Positions 42,713 to 52,176 of a DNA stretch of 64,000 bases are shown piece after piece; position 1 is the first letter of the stretch, and each line of letters opens with the position of its first letter. A model generated the notes under the pieces. The model was given only the letters and a program-made list of their open reading frames with translations. It did no database searches and was not told where the DNA came from. Source of the DNA: Flavobacterium flabelliforme (lineage in GTDB: Bacteria; Bacteroidota; Bacteroidia; Flavobacteriales; Flavobacteriaceae). A program made the position numbers and the translations under genes. The stretch spans positions 186,001 to 250,000 of the forward strand of contig NZ_JAGFBU010000004.1 of NCBI RefSeq assembly GCF_017948675.1, given 5' to 3'.

Positions 42713-44296
42713 ATGAATAAACTTTTTTTTAGATTACTCGTTTTGCTAATGAGCTTATCCCTAATTGGGATAATTCTTGTACAGGTGTATTGGTTTAATA
42801 CTTCTTTTAATAACAATGATGAACAATTTAAGTTTCATGTAAAGCAAGTTATTAGTGATGTTGCTAATAAAATTCAGAAACAAGAAGCCTATAATTTTTA
42901 TGATAAGATAAATCATTATAAAGATAGTACGGGTAATATTCCAAAAAAGAATGAAATAACAGAATTTTATTACGTTCAAAAGAATCCAAAAACTAATAAA
43001 ACGATAGTATATTCTAATAGTATAACATCAGAAGATTTTAATATTTCACCTACGTTCTTTGATAAGAAATTTGATAGCGAAAAATTTAGAAGCTTTAGTT
43101 CCAAGCGTGTAACTGAAGTTTATAATAATAAATCTATCGATAAATCTGGCGTTTCTCAAAGTTTAATTCCTGATGTTAGAATTGAAAAAATGGGGAATTT
43201 GGATGCTTTAGATAATGCTTCTTTCGAGATATATTATAAAGATTATGCATCAGCTTTGCCCATTCAAGAAAGAGTTTCAAAAGAAACTTTAAGTAAATTG
43301 ATTAAAAAGGAATTAGAAGAATCGGGTGTGAACACTAAATTTGAGTTCAGTATTTATAGCAATAATTTAGCAACAAATGTAAAATCAAGTGATTTTAAAT
43401 ACGATAAAGACGCAACTTATTCTATTCCTATTTTTTCAGATAATGAAGGAAATAGTAAATACCAGCTTTTAGTAACTTTTCCTTATAAAAAGAAATTTTT
43501 GCTATCACAGTTGGTTAGTATTACTATACTTTCTATCATTTTTACATTGATTATTTTGATTGCTTATACTAGTGCTTTAAATCAATTAGTGCGTCAGCGT
43601 CAGATTTCTGAAATTAAGAATGATTTTATCAATAATATGACACATGAGTTTAAAACTCCTATCGCCACGATAAACTTAGCTTTGGATGCTATTAGAAATC
43701 CAAAAATTATTGATGATAAAGAAAAGGTTCTTCGATACCTTCAAATGATAAAAGATGAGAATAAGCGAATGCATGCACAAGTTGAAAATGTGTTACGCAT
43801 ATCAAAATTAGAAAAGAAAGAGCTTGATATTACTAAAGAGCCTCATAATGCGCATGATGTAATAAATGATGCCATTGAGCATGTAAATTTAATATTAGAA
43901 GACCGACAAGGAACGATTGTTTGTCACTTTAATGCTCTAAGAAACACCATTTTAGTAAATGATGTGCATTTTACTAATGTGATTGTAAACATATTAGAAA
44001 ATGCAATAAAATATTCTCCGAATATTCCTGAGATAGAAATTTTTACAGAAAATATCAAAGATATGATCATTGTGAAAATTAAAGACAAAGGTTTAGGAAT
44101 GAGTAAAGTAGCTCAAAAAAGAATTTTTGAAAAATTTTATAGAGAACATACAGGAGATATTCATAATGTAAAAGGACATGGACTAGGTTTAGCCTATGTA
44201 AAAAGAATAGTTGACGACCATAATGGTCAAGTTTATGTAGAAAGTGAAAAGGGAAAAGGAAGTACCTTCATTATAAAATTACCACTAATAAATTAG
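42713..44296 (+). CDS. Sensor histidine kinase (RprX-like)
   Basis: A 527-residue membrane kinase. TM1 at about 5-27, a periplasmic sensor of about 230 residues with no recognised fold, and TM2 at about 262-285. The HisKA helix FINNMTHEFKTPIATINLAL follows with no HAMP domain between (phospho-His311). ATPase boxes: VIVNILENAIKYSP (N), KDKGLGM (G1), IFEKFYR (F), KGHGLGLAYV (G2). It is 3 bases from its response regulator. The pair resembles RprX-RprY of Bacteroides in layout; the signal is unknown. Confidence 0.94.
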   Translation: MNKLFFRLLVLLMSLSLIGIILVQVYWFNTSFNNNDEQFKFHVKQVISDVANKIQKQEAYNFYDKINHYKDSTGNIPKKNEITEFYYVQKNPKTNKTIVYSNSITSEDFNISPTFFDKKFDSEKFRSFSSKRVTEVYNNKSIDKSGVSQSLIPDVRIEKMGNLDALDNASFEIYYKDYASALPIQERVSKETLSKLIKKELEESGVNTKFEFSIYSNNLATNVKSSDFKYDKDATYSIPIFSDNEGNSKYQLLVTFPYKKKFLLSQLVSITILSIIFTLIILIAYTSALNQLVRQRQISEIKNDFINNMTHEFKTPIATINLALDAIRNPKIIDDKEKVLRYLQMIKDENKRMHAQVENVLRISKLEKKELDITKEPHNAHDVINDAIEHVNLILEDRQGTIVCHFNALRNTILVNDVHFTNVIVNILENAIKYSPNIPEIEIFTENIKDMIIVKIKDKGLGMSKVAQKRIFEKFYREHTGDIHNVKGHGLGLAYVKRIVDDHNGQVYVESEKGKGSTFIIKLPLIN

Positions 44297-44299
44297 TAT

Positions 44300-45016
44300 A
44301 TGGAAAATGTAAATAAAAAAATACTTCTTGTAGAAGACGATCTTAACTTTGGAGCAGTTTTAAAAGATTATTTAATGTTAAATGATTTTGACGTTACCTT
44401 AGCTAAGAACGGAATGGAAGGATTTGAAAAATTCAAAAAAGATGCTTTCGACTTGTGTATTCTAGATGTGATGATGCCTTATAAAGACGGATATACACTT
44501 GCTAAGGAAATTAGAGAAAAAAATAATGAAGTGCCAATTATTTTCTTGACTGCAAAATCTATGAAAGAGGATGTTTTAAAAGGATACAAAGCAGGTGCGG
44601 ATGATTATTTAAACAAACCATTTGATTCTGAAGTATTGTTGATGAAAATTAAAGCAATCATTCAGAGAAAATCATCAGATGTTAAAACAGAACAAGTACA
44701 GTTTGAATTTAATATTGGTAAATTCCATTTGAATTCTAAATTGCGTTTCTTGACGTTTAACAACGAAGAACCAATAAAACTGTCTCCTAAAGAGAATGAA
44801 TTATTAAAGATGCTAATTCTTCATGAAAATGATTTAATGCCAAGAGAGTTGGCTTTGACTAAAATATGGAGAGATGACAACTATTTTACTTCAAGAAGTA
44901 TGGATGTTTATATTGCTAAGTTGAGAAAATACTTGAAACTTGATGAAGATGTTGAGATTTTAAACATTCACGGAGAAGGATTTAGATTAGTTGTTAAAAA
45001 CAAAGTAAAGGAATAA
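44300..45016 (+). CDS. OmpR-family response regulator (RprY-like)
   Basis: A 238-residue transcription factor. The receiver has Glu12-Asp13-Asp14 (LLVEDD), phospho-acceptor Asp56 in LCILDVMMP, Thr in IFLTAKS and Lys in YLNKPF. The winged-helix output domain (about 135-235) ends with KLSPKENELLKMLI, SRSMDVYIAKLRKYL and ILNIHGEGFRLV, the usual OmpR/PhoB recognition and wing. Cotranscribed with the kinase (3-base gap) and closed by a bidirectional terminator. Confidence 0.95.
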   Translation: MENVNKKILLVEDDLNFGAVLKDYLMLNDFDVTLAKNGMEGFEKFKKDAFDLCILDVMMPYKDGYTLAKEIREKNNEVPIIFLTAKSMKEDVLKGYKAGADDYLNKPFDSEVLLMKIKAIIQRKSSDVKTEQVQFEFNIGKFHLNSKLRFLTFNNEEPIKLSPKENELLKMLILHENDLMPRELALTKIWRDDNYFTSRSMDVYIAKLRKYLKLDEDVEILNIHGEGFRLVVKNKVKE

Positions 45017-45020
45017 ATAA

Positions 45021-45053
45021 AAAAAGGCTTCAATTTATTGAAGCCTTTTTTAT
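45021..45053. terminator. Bidirectional terminator after the response regulator
   Basis: Perfect 13-bp stem AAAAAGGCTTCAA (45021-45033) with TTGAAGCCTTTTT (45038-45050), 4-base loop. Works on the plus strand for the two-component operon and on the minus strand for the convergent thioesterase gene. Confidence 0.85.
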
Positions 45054-45073
45054 TTACTGTATTTTCTATTATC

Positions 45074-45814
45074 TTACTTCCAATTTAGTTGGAGCGCAAA
45101 GCTTGTCTTATCTTCTTTAGTGATACTAAAAATAGTTTCGCTCTGAGATATACTTTCATGAATAAGTACATGATCTTTTAATGATAATTCTTTTAAAAAG
45201 TTCATTTCAAAACTTTCTATTTTTTGACTTAAAATTAAATTTTCATCTACTAAATCCATACACCATTCTAAATATTTTACATTATTTACATGGTTTACAA
45301 TATCTAAATCGGATAGGAAGACCTTTTTTTCAAAAAGAACTTCCTTTTCATGATTCAAATTAATTTTAGAAAATCCGTGATTTGTAGCTTTTTTTTCTGG
45401 ATATAAGTCAAAGTGTTCAAAGGGCAATGCTAACGCTTCTGGACGACGTTTTTGGGTATTGAAAACAGCCCAAAATGTCTCAGAGCCAATTATTTTTTCA
45501 CCATTCAAGTGCATTTCTAAGGCACGAACAGAGCGTGAATTTTCAAGAGAGTTAATCCATGTGGTAACTGTTACTTTATCACCAGATTTAGGTAGTTTTT
45601 TGATTTCAACTCGCATTCTGCTTAAAACCCATGCTTGATCAAATTCTTGCATATCTGTAAAACTAATTCCCCCAGTTTCAGAATGCGCTGCCGCTGTTAA
45701 TTGTAAAAGATTACATAAATCTGTATATTTTAAATATCCGTTTGGAGCACATTGTGTAAAGTTGATATCCCAATCTTTGCTTAATATTGAGGTGAAATTT
45801 GAAGCTATTGGCAT
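45074..45814 (-). CDS. Acyl-ACP thioesterase
   Basis: A 246-residue double-hotdog thioesterase that frees fatty acids from acyl carrier protein, of the FatA/FatB-like bacterial family. The first hotdog starts KDWDINFTQCAPNGYLKYTDL and includes WVLSRMRVEIKKLPKSGDKV and VTTWINSLENSRSVRALEM. The second starts near residue 150, with the characteristic DIVNHVNNVKYLEWCMD carrying the active-site Asn-His. Precedes miaA by 30 bases in reverse order, so miaA and this gene may be cotranscribed. Confidence 0.9.
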   Translation of the reverse strand: MPIASNFTSILSKDWDINFTQCAPNGYLKYTDLCNLLQLTAAAHSETGGISFTDMQEFDQAWVLSRMRVEIKKLPKSGDKVTVTTWINSLENSRSVRALEMHLNGEKIIGSETFWAVFNTQKRRPEALALPFEHFDLYPEKKATNHGFSKINLNHEKEVLFEKKVFLSDLDIVNHVNNVKYLEWCMDLVDENLILSQKIESFEMNFLKELSLKDHVLIHESISQSETIFSITKEDKTSFALQLNWK

Positions 45815-45844
45815 TGATAGTTTTTTTAAGAATTAATTATTTAA

Positions 45845-46765
45845 TTATTGTTTAATGGAATTGATATATGAAATTACTTTTTCAATTGGAGTTTCAAAAT
45901 CAAACCATTTTGTTTTTTCATTTCTTTTAAACCAAGTTAATTGCCTTTTAGAAAACCTTCTCGTGTTTTTCTTTATTTCTTCGATGGCAAATTCCAATGA
46001 AATAGCATGATGAAAATAACTAAATAATTCTCTATAACCTACAGTTTGAAGTGCATTTAAATCTCTGTAAGCATATAATTTTTTAGCTTCGGCTAGTAAT
46101 CCTTCGCTCATCATAGTATCTACACGCTCGTTGATTCGGTTATATATTATTTTTCTATCTGCTTCAAGACCTATTAAAATAGGAGTGAAGTTTCGAGTTT
46201 TTTCTTTTTGATTTAAAAAAGAAGAATAGGGTTTGCCAGAACCCAAACAAACCTCGACAAAGCGCATCATGCGTTGCGGATTTTGTAATGTTTGTGGATT
46301 TTCAAGATTTAAAACAGCATAATACGTTGGGTCTAGTTCTTGTAGTTTTTGCTGCAAATAACCAATTCCTAATTTTTCATAACTTGAATTTACTGCTGTT
46401 CTTAATGATGTATCAATTTCTGGAAATTCATCAAAACCTTTAAGAATGGCATCTACATATAGTCCGGATCCACCCACTAAAATGGCATGATCGTTTGTTA
46501 AAAATAATTCTTCTAATTTTGAAAGGGCTTCTTTTTCATAGTCGCCTACCGTATAATTTTCGAAAACTGATTTATTTTGTATAAAGTGATGTTTGGCTGC
46601 TGCTAATTCTGAAATGCTTGGTACAGCTGTTCCTATACTCATTTCTTTGAAAAATTGTCGGCTATCGCAAGAGAGTATTTCGCAATTAAAGTAATTGGCC
46701 AAAATAATACTCCAGGAAGTTTTTCCGATGGCTGTTGGTCCGACTATAGTGATTAGATATTTCAT
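45845..46765 (-). CDS. miaA: tRNA dimethylallyltransferase
   Basis: A 306-residue enzyme adding a dimethylallyl group to A37 of tRNAs that read UNN codons. The P-loop is IVGPTAIGKTSWSIILA (about 7-23); SCDSRQFFKEMSIGTA, HHFIQNKSVFENYTVGDYE and LVGGSGLYVDAIL are the family signatures. The tRNA-binding part includes NPQRMMRFVEV and QTVGYRELFSYF; the C-terminal KRQLTWFKRNEKTKWFD is typical. Length is standard. Confidence 0.96.
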   Translation of the reverse strand: MKYLITIVGPTAIGKTSWSIILANYFNCEILSCDSRQFFKEMSIGTAVPSISELAAAKHHFIQNKSVFENYTVGDYEKEALSKLEELFLTNDHAILVGGSGLYVDAILKGFDEFPEIDTSLRTAVNSSYEKLGIGYLQQKLQELDPTYYAVLNLENPQTLQNPQRMMRFVEVCLGSGKPYSSFLNQKEKTRNFTPILIGLEADRKIIYNRINERVDTMMSEGLLAEAKKLYAYRDLNALQTVGYRELFSYFHHAISLEFAIEEIKKNTRRFSKRQLTWFKRNEKTKWFDFETPIEKVISYINSIKQ

Positions 46766-46923
46766 ATTTTTTAGCCCAGATAGAAACGAAAACCCCGGAA
46801 GTAGTAAAGTTTTTTTTCTTGGTATAAAAGAGCGATCAGAGTGAGCTCCTTTTATGCCTTAGAAAAATTACTGTAATAGTGAGGAGTTGTAGTGTAAAGC
46901 TGGATTGGCTTCTGGTTAATAAA

Positions 46924-47754
46924 TTAAAGTGCTACTCCACAATGATAACAAAATTTTGCGTTATATTCTTGTCCCTCAGTACCACAATTGGGACAAGGAT
47001 TTGTTGCTTTTGGAATTCCTTTTTTTGCATTATAATTGGCAAATTCTGCCGATACAATTCCTGTGGGAACTGCAATTATTCCGTAACCCATGATCATAAC
47101 AATTGATGCAATTGATTGTCCTAAAGGTGTTATAGGAGATATATCGCCATAACCTACGGTTGTTAATGTTACAATTGTCCAATAAATACTGATAGGAATA
47201 CTACTAAATCCGCCTTCTTTTCCCTCTACAACATACATTAGAGAACCTATAATTACGCTACTTATGAGCATAAAATACATAAAAATGAGTATTTTTCCTT
47301 TGCTGGCAACCAAAGCTTCTTTTAGATTAATAGATTGATTGGAGAATTGTGGATGTTTTAATATTTTAAATAATCGTAAAAGACGTACGGCACGCAAAAC
47401 AGATAAAACACTGGTTCCTACGAAAAATAATGAAAAATACATAGGCAAAGTAGCCAGTAAATCGATTATTCCGTAAAAACTAAAGATGTATTTTACAGGT
47501 TTTTTTAGTGATATGATTCGGAGAATATACTCTATTGTAAAGAAAACAGTAATTACCCATTCTAGTGCAATAAGTTCGAAATGGTATTTTTGATCGAATC
47601 CTTTTACGGTTTCTAACATTACAATGATGACACTTACGACTATTACTCCCAGTAATACGAGATCAAACAATCTTCCGTAAGCTGTATTGGTTCCGTATAT
47701 GATAATATTTACTCTTTGCCTGAAGGTGTCGAATTTTGACTTTATTCTTTCCAT
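46924..47754 (-). CDS. Voltage-gated K+ channel-like ion transporter with C-terminal zinc ribbon
   Basis: A 276-residue Kv-type channel subunit. S1-S4 occupy about residues 28-135; the S4-like segment SVLRAVRLLRLFKILK (about 118-133) has arginine at every third position. The pore loop holds the K+ selectivity filter TLTTVGYGDISP (197-208), followed by S6 (about 213-238). The C-terminal ~30 residues carry CPNC (254-257) and CYHC (269-272), a zinc ribbon unusual for such channels. A short imperfect hairpin follows the gene at about 46819-46858. Selectivity for K+ is inferred from TVGYGD. Confidence 0.92.
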   Translation of the reverse strand: MERIKSKFDTFRQRVNIIIYGTNTAYGRLFDLVLLGVIVVSVIIVMLETVKGFDQKYHFELIALEWVITVFFTIEYILRIISLKKPVKYIFSFYGIIDLLATLPMYFSLFFVGTSVLSVLRAVRLLRLFKILKHPQFSNQSINLKEALVASKGKILIFMYFMLISSVIIGSLMYVVEGKEGGFSSIPISIYWTIVTLTTVGYGDISPITPLGQSIASIVMIMGYGIIAVPTGIVSAEFANYNAKKGIPKATNPCPNCGTEGQEYNAKFCYHCGVAL

Positions 47755-47779
47755 AAATTAGGTGTTGATTAATATATGT

Positions 47780-49141
47780 TTAGAATTTTAGAGTTTTAAT
47801 TGTTTTATTTTTTCGAATATGTGCCTGAATAATATTCTTGGTGTCTCTGTTGTTTTGCATCGGAATAATAATATTTCTCAGTATATCGATATTATTAATT
47901 TGATAGTTTAAATCGTAAAAAGCATATCCTTTATAGATTCCGTTTTCTATTAAAACTGCCGATCTTTCACTAATAGTTCTCCCTTTGTCTTGGATAATCA
48001 TGTTTTGATTTTCAAAACTGTTTTTATTCATAAATTCAGTTACTCTGGCATTGTAAACTTCGGGACTTACCTTATCAATACAAGCTCCATCACATTCTTT
48101 TATGCTGTATTGAAAACAACTTGTTTTAGTCTCATAGAGACCAGTAAGTTTTTGACACAAATTATAATGGGATGTAATTCTAAACAAGGCATTTTTTGCT
48201 TCTTGCAAAGAGGCAAAAGAGGTAATTTCTTTTTTACGACCGTCTGCTTTTTGTATTTTTAAGTTTAGATATCCTTTCTCATCCTTTTCAGTGTACAAAG
48301 CATATTGAAATATACTTTTTCGCTGTGCTCTGTTTAAAATAGGTTTGTTTATTTTTATTTCTTGACTTTCTTTCAATAAGGCAATCAATTCGCTTCCGGT
48401 TTCTTCATAAGTAACCGTAAAAACTTGTGTTTGAATTTTTTTGCATTTAGCAGAAGTTCCAGTAAAATGCTGGTTGATTCGCTTTTTTATATTTCTACTT
48501 TTACCAATATAGATTAAATTGCTCTTTACATCATGAATATAATAAACGCCTGTTGTTGTTGGCAATTTTGAAACGATATCTAGTAATTTTGGAGCTATTC
48601 CTTTCTCTACTTCTAGTTTTATGAAATCTTTTACAATTTCTTTTTCTATGTCTTTTTCTAAAAGTATTTTGAATAATTTGATAGTTGCAAGTGCATCTCC
48701 ACTGGCTCTATGTCTGTCTGCCATTGGTATTCCCAGTGCACGAACTAACTTACCTAAACTGTGTGAAGGTTGTTCAGGTAATAATTTTTTAGATAATTCT
48801 ACGGTACATAATGTTCTGGCTTGAAAATCATACCCCAATCGTCTAAATTCTGTTCTTAAAATTCGGTAATCAAAAGAGGCGTTGTGGGCTACAATAACGC
48901 AATCGTTTGTTATTTCGATGATGCGTTTGGCTACTTCAAAAAATTTAGGAGCAGAGCGCAACATGGCGTTATTAATTCCAGTGAGTTTAACTACAAAGGG
49001 TTGTATTGGAATTTCAGGATTTACTAAACTAATGAATTGATCAATTACTTCATGACCATCAAATTTATAAATGGCGATTTCCGTAATTCCTTCTTCGTTA
49101 AATTGACCTCCTGTGGTTTCTATGTCTAGTATTGCGTACAA
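47780..49141 (-). CDS. DnaQ-type exonuclease fused to a GIY-YIG nuclease
   Basis: A 453-residue fusion. Residues 1-165 form a DEDDh exonuclease like the proofreading subunit of DNA polymerase III: Asp6-Glu8 (LDIETTGG), Asp91 in HNASFDYRIL, His144 and Asp149 in HRASGDA. Residues about 195-275 are a GIY-YIG endonuclease of the UvrC/Cho kind (TTTGVYYIHD, LIYIGKSRNIKKRINQH, Arg216). The remaining ~180 residues contain several cysteines (YSIKECDGACIDK) as in the UvrC linker. Probably a DNA repair nuclease. 25 bases upstream of the channel gene on the same strand. Confidence 0.92.
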   Translation of the reverse strand: MYAILDIETTGGQFNEEGITEIAIYKFDGHEVIDQFISLVNPEIPIQPFVVKLTGINNAMLRSAPKFFEVAKRIIEITNDCVIVAHNASFDYRILRTEFRRLGYDFQARTLCTVELSKKLLPEQPSHSLGKLVRALGIPMADRHRASGDALATIKLFKILLEKDIEKEIVKDFIKLEVEKGIAPKLLDIVSKLPTTTGVYYIHDVKSNLIYIGKSRNIKKRINQHFTGTSAKCKKIQTQVFTVTYEETGSELIALLKESQEIKINKPILNRAQRKSIFQYALYTEKDEKGYLNLKIQKADGRKKEITSFASLQEAKNALFRITSHYNLCQKLTGLYETKTSCFQYSIKECDGACIDKVSPEVYNARVTEFMNKNSFENQNMIIQDKGRTISERSAVLIENGIYKGYAFYDLNYQINNIDILRNIIIPMQNNRDTKNIIQAHIRKNKTIKTLKF

Positions 49142-49248
49142 ATTTCAGTATTCAGTTTTTAGTAATCAGTGTTCGGTGATTATTCTTCGGGATTAAAAAT
49201 TTGTTTTTCAAAATCTGAAATCAAAAATAGTTAATCAGAAATCACCAA

Positions 49249-49911
49249 TCAGTTTCTTCCGCCAAAGATACTACTTCCTATTCGAACCATTGTGCTTCCG
49301 CAATCAATTGCCATTTGATAATCACCAGACATTCCCATAGAAATAGTATTAAGTTGAGAATTTTTAGGATTAATTCTTTGTAGATTTTCAAAAATATTTT
49401 TTAAATGCGAAAATTCTTTTTTCACTTGGTCTTTATCATCTGTAAAAGTTGCCATTCCCATTACACCTATTATTTGAATGTTTTTCATTTCCTCAAACAA
49501 AGAGGAGGAGACAAGAGCTATTAGTTCCTCTTGGTTTAGTCCAAACTTAGTCTCTTCTTCTGCAATGTGAATTTGTAACAAACAATCAATAATTCTGTTG
49601 TTCTTTTTTGCTTGTTTATCAATTTCTTGTAACAATTTTAAACTATCTACACCATGAATTAAATGAACAAATGGCGCCATAAATTTAACTTTATTGGTTT
49701 GAACATGTCCAATCATATGCCAGATTATGTCTTTTGGCATTTCTTGATATTTCTCGGCCATTTCTTGAATTTTGTTTTCACCAAAAATTCGTTGTCCAGC
49801 CTCGTAAGCTTGCATTAAATCTGATACAGGTTTAGTTTTTGACACAGCAACCAGCGTTACTTGTTTTGGTAAAGTAGATTTTATAGAAACTAGGTTTTCT
49901 GCTATTGCCAT
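49249..49911 (-). CDS. YggS-family pyridoxal-phosphate-binding protein
   Basis: A 220-residue single-domain fold-type III PLP protein (PLPBP, PROSC-like) involved in vitamin B6 homeostasis; no enzymatic activity is known. The PLP lysine is in TLVAVSKTKP (about residue 26). FGENKIQEMAEKYQ, WHMIGHVQTNKVKF, HGVDSLKLLQEI and MGMSGDYQMAIDCGSTMVRIGSSIFG, ending in G-R-N, complete the family pattern. It lies 34 bases downstream of the DUF1015 gene on the same strand. Confidence 0.95.
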   Translation of the reverse strand: MAIAENLVSIKSTLPKQVTLVAVSKTKPVSDLMQAYEAGQRIFGENKIQEMAEKYQEMPKDIIWHMIGHVQTNKVKFMAPFVHLIHGVDSLKLLQEIDKQAKKNNRIIDCLLQIHIAEEETKFGLNQEELIALVSSSLFEEMKNIQIIGVMGMATFTDDKDQVKKEFSHLKNIFENLQRINPKNSQLNTISMGMSGDYQMAIDCGSTMVRIGSSIFGGRN

Positions 49912-49945
49912 TTTTTAATCTTTTAATAGTGTTTTTTAATATAAT

Positions 49946-51166
49946 TTAAAATTCATAAATCACTAAACCGCTTCTAAATTTAGGCTCTATAAAAGTGCTT
50001 TTTGGAGGCATTATTTGATTTTCATGGGCCAAAGCTTTAATTTCTTCAATATTTGAAGGGAATAAAAGGAAGCCAACTTCAAATTCTCCTTGATCAATTT
50101 TATTTTTCACCTCTAAAACAGATTGTTTTCCTGAAAGGTACTCAATTCTTTCATCATTGCGCAAATCCTCTATTCCTAGTAGTGGTAATAATACTTTTTT
50201 GTATAAAATTTGAGTGTCCAAAGATTCTAAAGAACTATTAATTTCATCCTTCTCTTTTCTTAATATTAAACTATAAAATTCAGAATCAAGATACATTCCA
50301 AAATGATGTTTTTCAAGCGGTTGAAAAGGCTGCTGGTATTTGTTTTCGATAATGAAATTATTTTCTAAAGCCTTAATGAAATCGTGTTTTGACAATCCAT
50401 TAAGATCTTTTATCAATCTATTGAATTCGTATATTTTTACATTATTTTCTGAAATTAAATAACTTAAAATATGGTTTTTTGAAGTGTTCTGTTCGTCTTT
50501 ATTTTCTTGAGAAAGCATTTTCAAGGCTTCGGTACGATGATGACCATCAGCGATATAAAGACTTTCCGTTTTTTCGAAAATATTTTGCAACCAATTAATT
50601 TCTAGAGTGTCTTCTATTTTCCATAGATAATGAATTTCTTTTTTGGTTGTCGAAAATTCAAAGTCAGCCAATTTTTGGCAACAATTAAAGATCCAATTTT
50701 CAATGGTTTTATTATCAGGATACGTCATTAGTACAGGTTCTGTATTGAACTCTGCATGTTGCATATACTCTTTTAATAATCGCACTCTAAAAGCAATTAT
50801 ATCTTCGTGTTTTTTTATAACATTATTGCAATAATCCTCTACACTTGTTCCTACGATAATACCTGTAAAGGAGTGTGTTTTGGTTACAATTTTATGAATA
50901 TAAATAGCAGGTTTTTTATCTTTAATTAAAATAATTTCATTTTTAAATTCCTGATACTTTTGATGTACTTGTCGGTATCTTTTTTCAAAAGAAACGGTTT
51001 CTTGATTGGTATAGGCTGGTTTTAATATGTGCAAAAAGGACAATGGATTAAAGTCTAATTGCGCTGCTAATTCCGCATTTACATATTCTTCGTAGGAACG
51101 ACAAGTCACTAAGCAGACTTTGTCTCTTGTAGGTCTGACTGCTTGAAAAGGAACAATTTTAGCCAT
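49946..51166 (-). CDS. DUF1015 family protein
   Basis: A 406-residue cytosolic protein of the DUF1015 family. Characteristic parts: an N-terminal FQAVRPTRDKV (family start), LYIADGHHRTEALKML (about 206-221) with the Asp-Gly-His-His motif, LSYLISENNVKIYEFNRL, and the C-terminal GFLLFPSNIEEIKALAHE and MPPKSTFIEPKFRSGLVIY. The DGHHR motif gives it a ParB/sulfiredoxin-like look near the active centre, but the reaction is unknown to me. Genes for YggS (downstream) and 3-hydroxybutyryl-CoA dehydrogenase (upstream) flank it. Confidence 0.9.
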   Translation of the reverse strand: MAKIVPFQAVRPTRDKVCLVTCRSYEEYVNAELAAQLDFNPLSFLHILKPAYTNQETVSFEKRYRQVHQKYQEFKNEIILIKDKKPAIYIHKIVTKTHSFTGIIVGTSVEDYCNNVIKKHEDIIAFRVRLLKEYMQHAEFNTEPVLMTYPDNKTIENWIFNCCQKLADFEFSTTKKEIHYLWKIEDTLEINWLQNIFEKTESLYIADGHHRTEALKMLSQENKDEQNTSKNHILSYLISENNVKIYEFNRLIKDLNGLSKHDFIKALENNFIIENKYQQPFQPLEKHHFGMYLDSEFYSLILRKEKDEINSSLESLDTQILYKKVLLPLLGIEDLRNDERIEYLSGKQSVLEVKNKIDQGEFEVGFLLFPSNIEEIKALAHENQIMPPKSTFIEPKFRSGLVIYEF

Positions 51167-51180
51167 AAAGCATTAGAAAT

Positions 51181-51235
51181 TAAAAATTAAAAGTCAAAAG
51201 TCTCTGTACAATAATACAAAGACTTTTGACCTTTA
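51181..51235 (-). terminator. Terminator after 3-hydroxybutyryl-CoA dehydrogenase
   Basis: Stem of GTCAAAAGTC (51193-51202) with GACTTTTGAC (51221-51230), extended inward by TGTA/TACA with one mismatch; loop of 6. A T-rich stretch follows on the minus strand. Confidence 0.7.
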
Positions 51236-51245
51236 AGAATGAAAA

Positions 51246-52133
51246 TTATATAAATTGTTTCGAAATTTTTTCTGCTTTTTTATTTACAGAATAATCGTAA
51301 AAACCTTCACCAGATTTAACACCCATTTTCCCTGCTCTAACCATATTTACCAATAGTGGACAAGGAGCATATTTAGGGTTTTTGAAACCATCATACATCA
51401 CATTTAAAATAGCCAAACAAACATCAAGTCCAATAAAATCGGCTAGTTGTAAAGGTCCCATAGGATGCCCCATTCCCAGCTTCATTACCGTATCAATTTC
51501 ATAAACACCTGCAACCTTATTGTATAAAGTTTCGATTGCTTCATTGATCATTGGCATTAGTATTCGGTTAGCAACAAAACCTGGATAATCGTTTACTTCA
51601 ACTGGTGTTTTTCCCAATTGAACAGACAACTCCATAATCGTTTTTGTTACTTCGTCAGAGGTATTGTAGCCACGAATAATTTCTACCAATTTCATAATAG
51701 GAACTGGATTCATAAAATGCATACCAATTACTCTTTCAGGATTCGTTACAACGCTTCCAATTTGAGTAATAGATATAGAAGAAGTGTTGGTAGCTAGTAT
51801 CGTATTGTGAGCACAAGCCTCATTGAGTTGTTTGAAAATATTCAGTTTTAGTTCTACATTTTCTGTAGCCGCTTCTACTACTAAATCTACTCCAACAACA
51901 CCATCTTTGATATCAGTATAGGTGATAATATTGGTGATTGTTTTTGCTTTGTCCTCATCAGTTATTGTTCCTTTAGAAACCATTCTGTCCAGATTCGCAG
52001 CTATAGTAGCCATTCCTTTATCCAATGATTTTTCGGATACATCAATTAATTTAACTGTAAAACCACTTTGAGCAAAGGTATGTGCTATACCATTTCCCAT
52101 TGTTCCTGCTCCAATAACTGCTATTGTTTTCAT
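51246..52133 (-). CDS. 3-hydroxybutyryl-CoA dehydrogenase
   Basis: A 295-residue NAD(P)-dependent 3-hydroxyacyl-CoA dehydrogenase. The Rossmann motif is IAVIGAGTMGNGIAHTFA (about 4-21). LATNTSSISITQIGSVV, RVIGMHFMNPVPIMKLVEII (catalytic His), DYPGFVANRILMPMINEA and the C-terminal GMGHPMGPLQLADFIGLDV are the family hallmarks. It is a single-function protein without a crotonase part. It may act in short-chain acyl-CoA oxidation; no other genes of that route are near. 43 bases downstream of the Gfo/Idh/MocA gene. Confidence 0.93.
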   Translation of the reverse strand: MKTIAVIGAGTMGNGIAHTFAQSGFTVKLIDVSEKSLDKGMATIAANLDRMVSKGTITDEDKAKTITNIITYTDIKDGVVGVDLVVEAATENVELKLNIFKQLNEACAHNTILATNTSSISITQIGSVVTNPERVIGMHFMNPVPIMKLVEIIRGYNTSDEVTKTIMELSVQLGKTPVEVNDYPGFVANRILMPMINEAIETLYNKVAGVYEIDTVMKLGMGHPMGPLQLADFIGLDVCLAILNVMYDGFKNPKYAPCPLLVNMVRAGKMGVKSGEGFYDYSVNKKAEKISKQFI

Positions 52134-52176
52134 TATTTATTTAAATTATAATATATGATTAGTTTTTTTTTGAATA

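Noticed and set aside
46819..46858. Imperfect stem TATAAAAGAGC/GCTCCTTTTATG between the channel gene and miaA
   Set aside because: No T-run on either strand and a bulged stem; noted under the channel gene but not called as a terminator.
49150..49248. AATCAG/GAAATCACC short repeats before the YggS gene end
   Set aside because: Low-complexity repeats with no clear period or palindromic ends; not enough to name an element.
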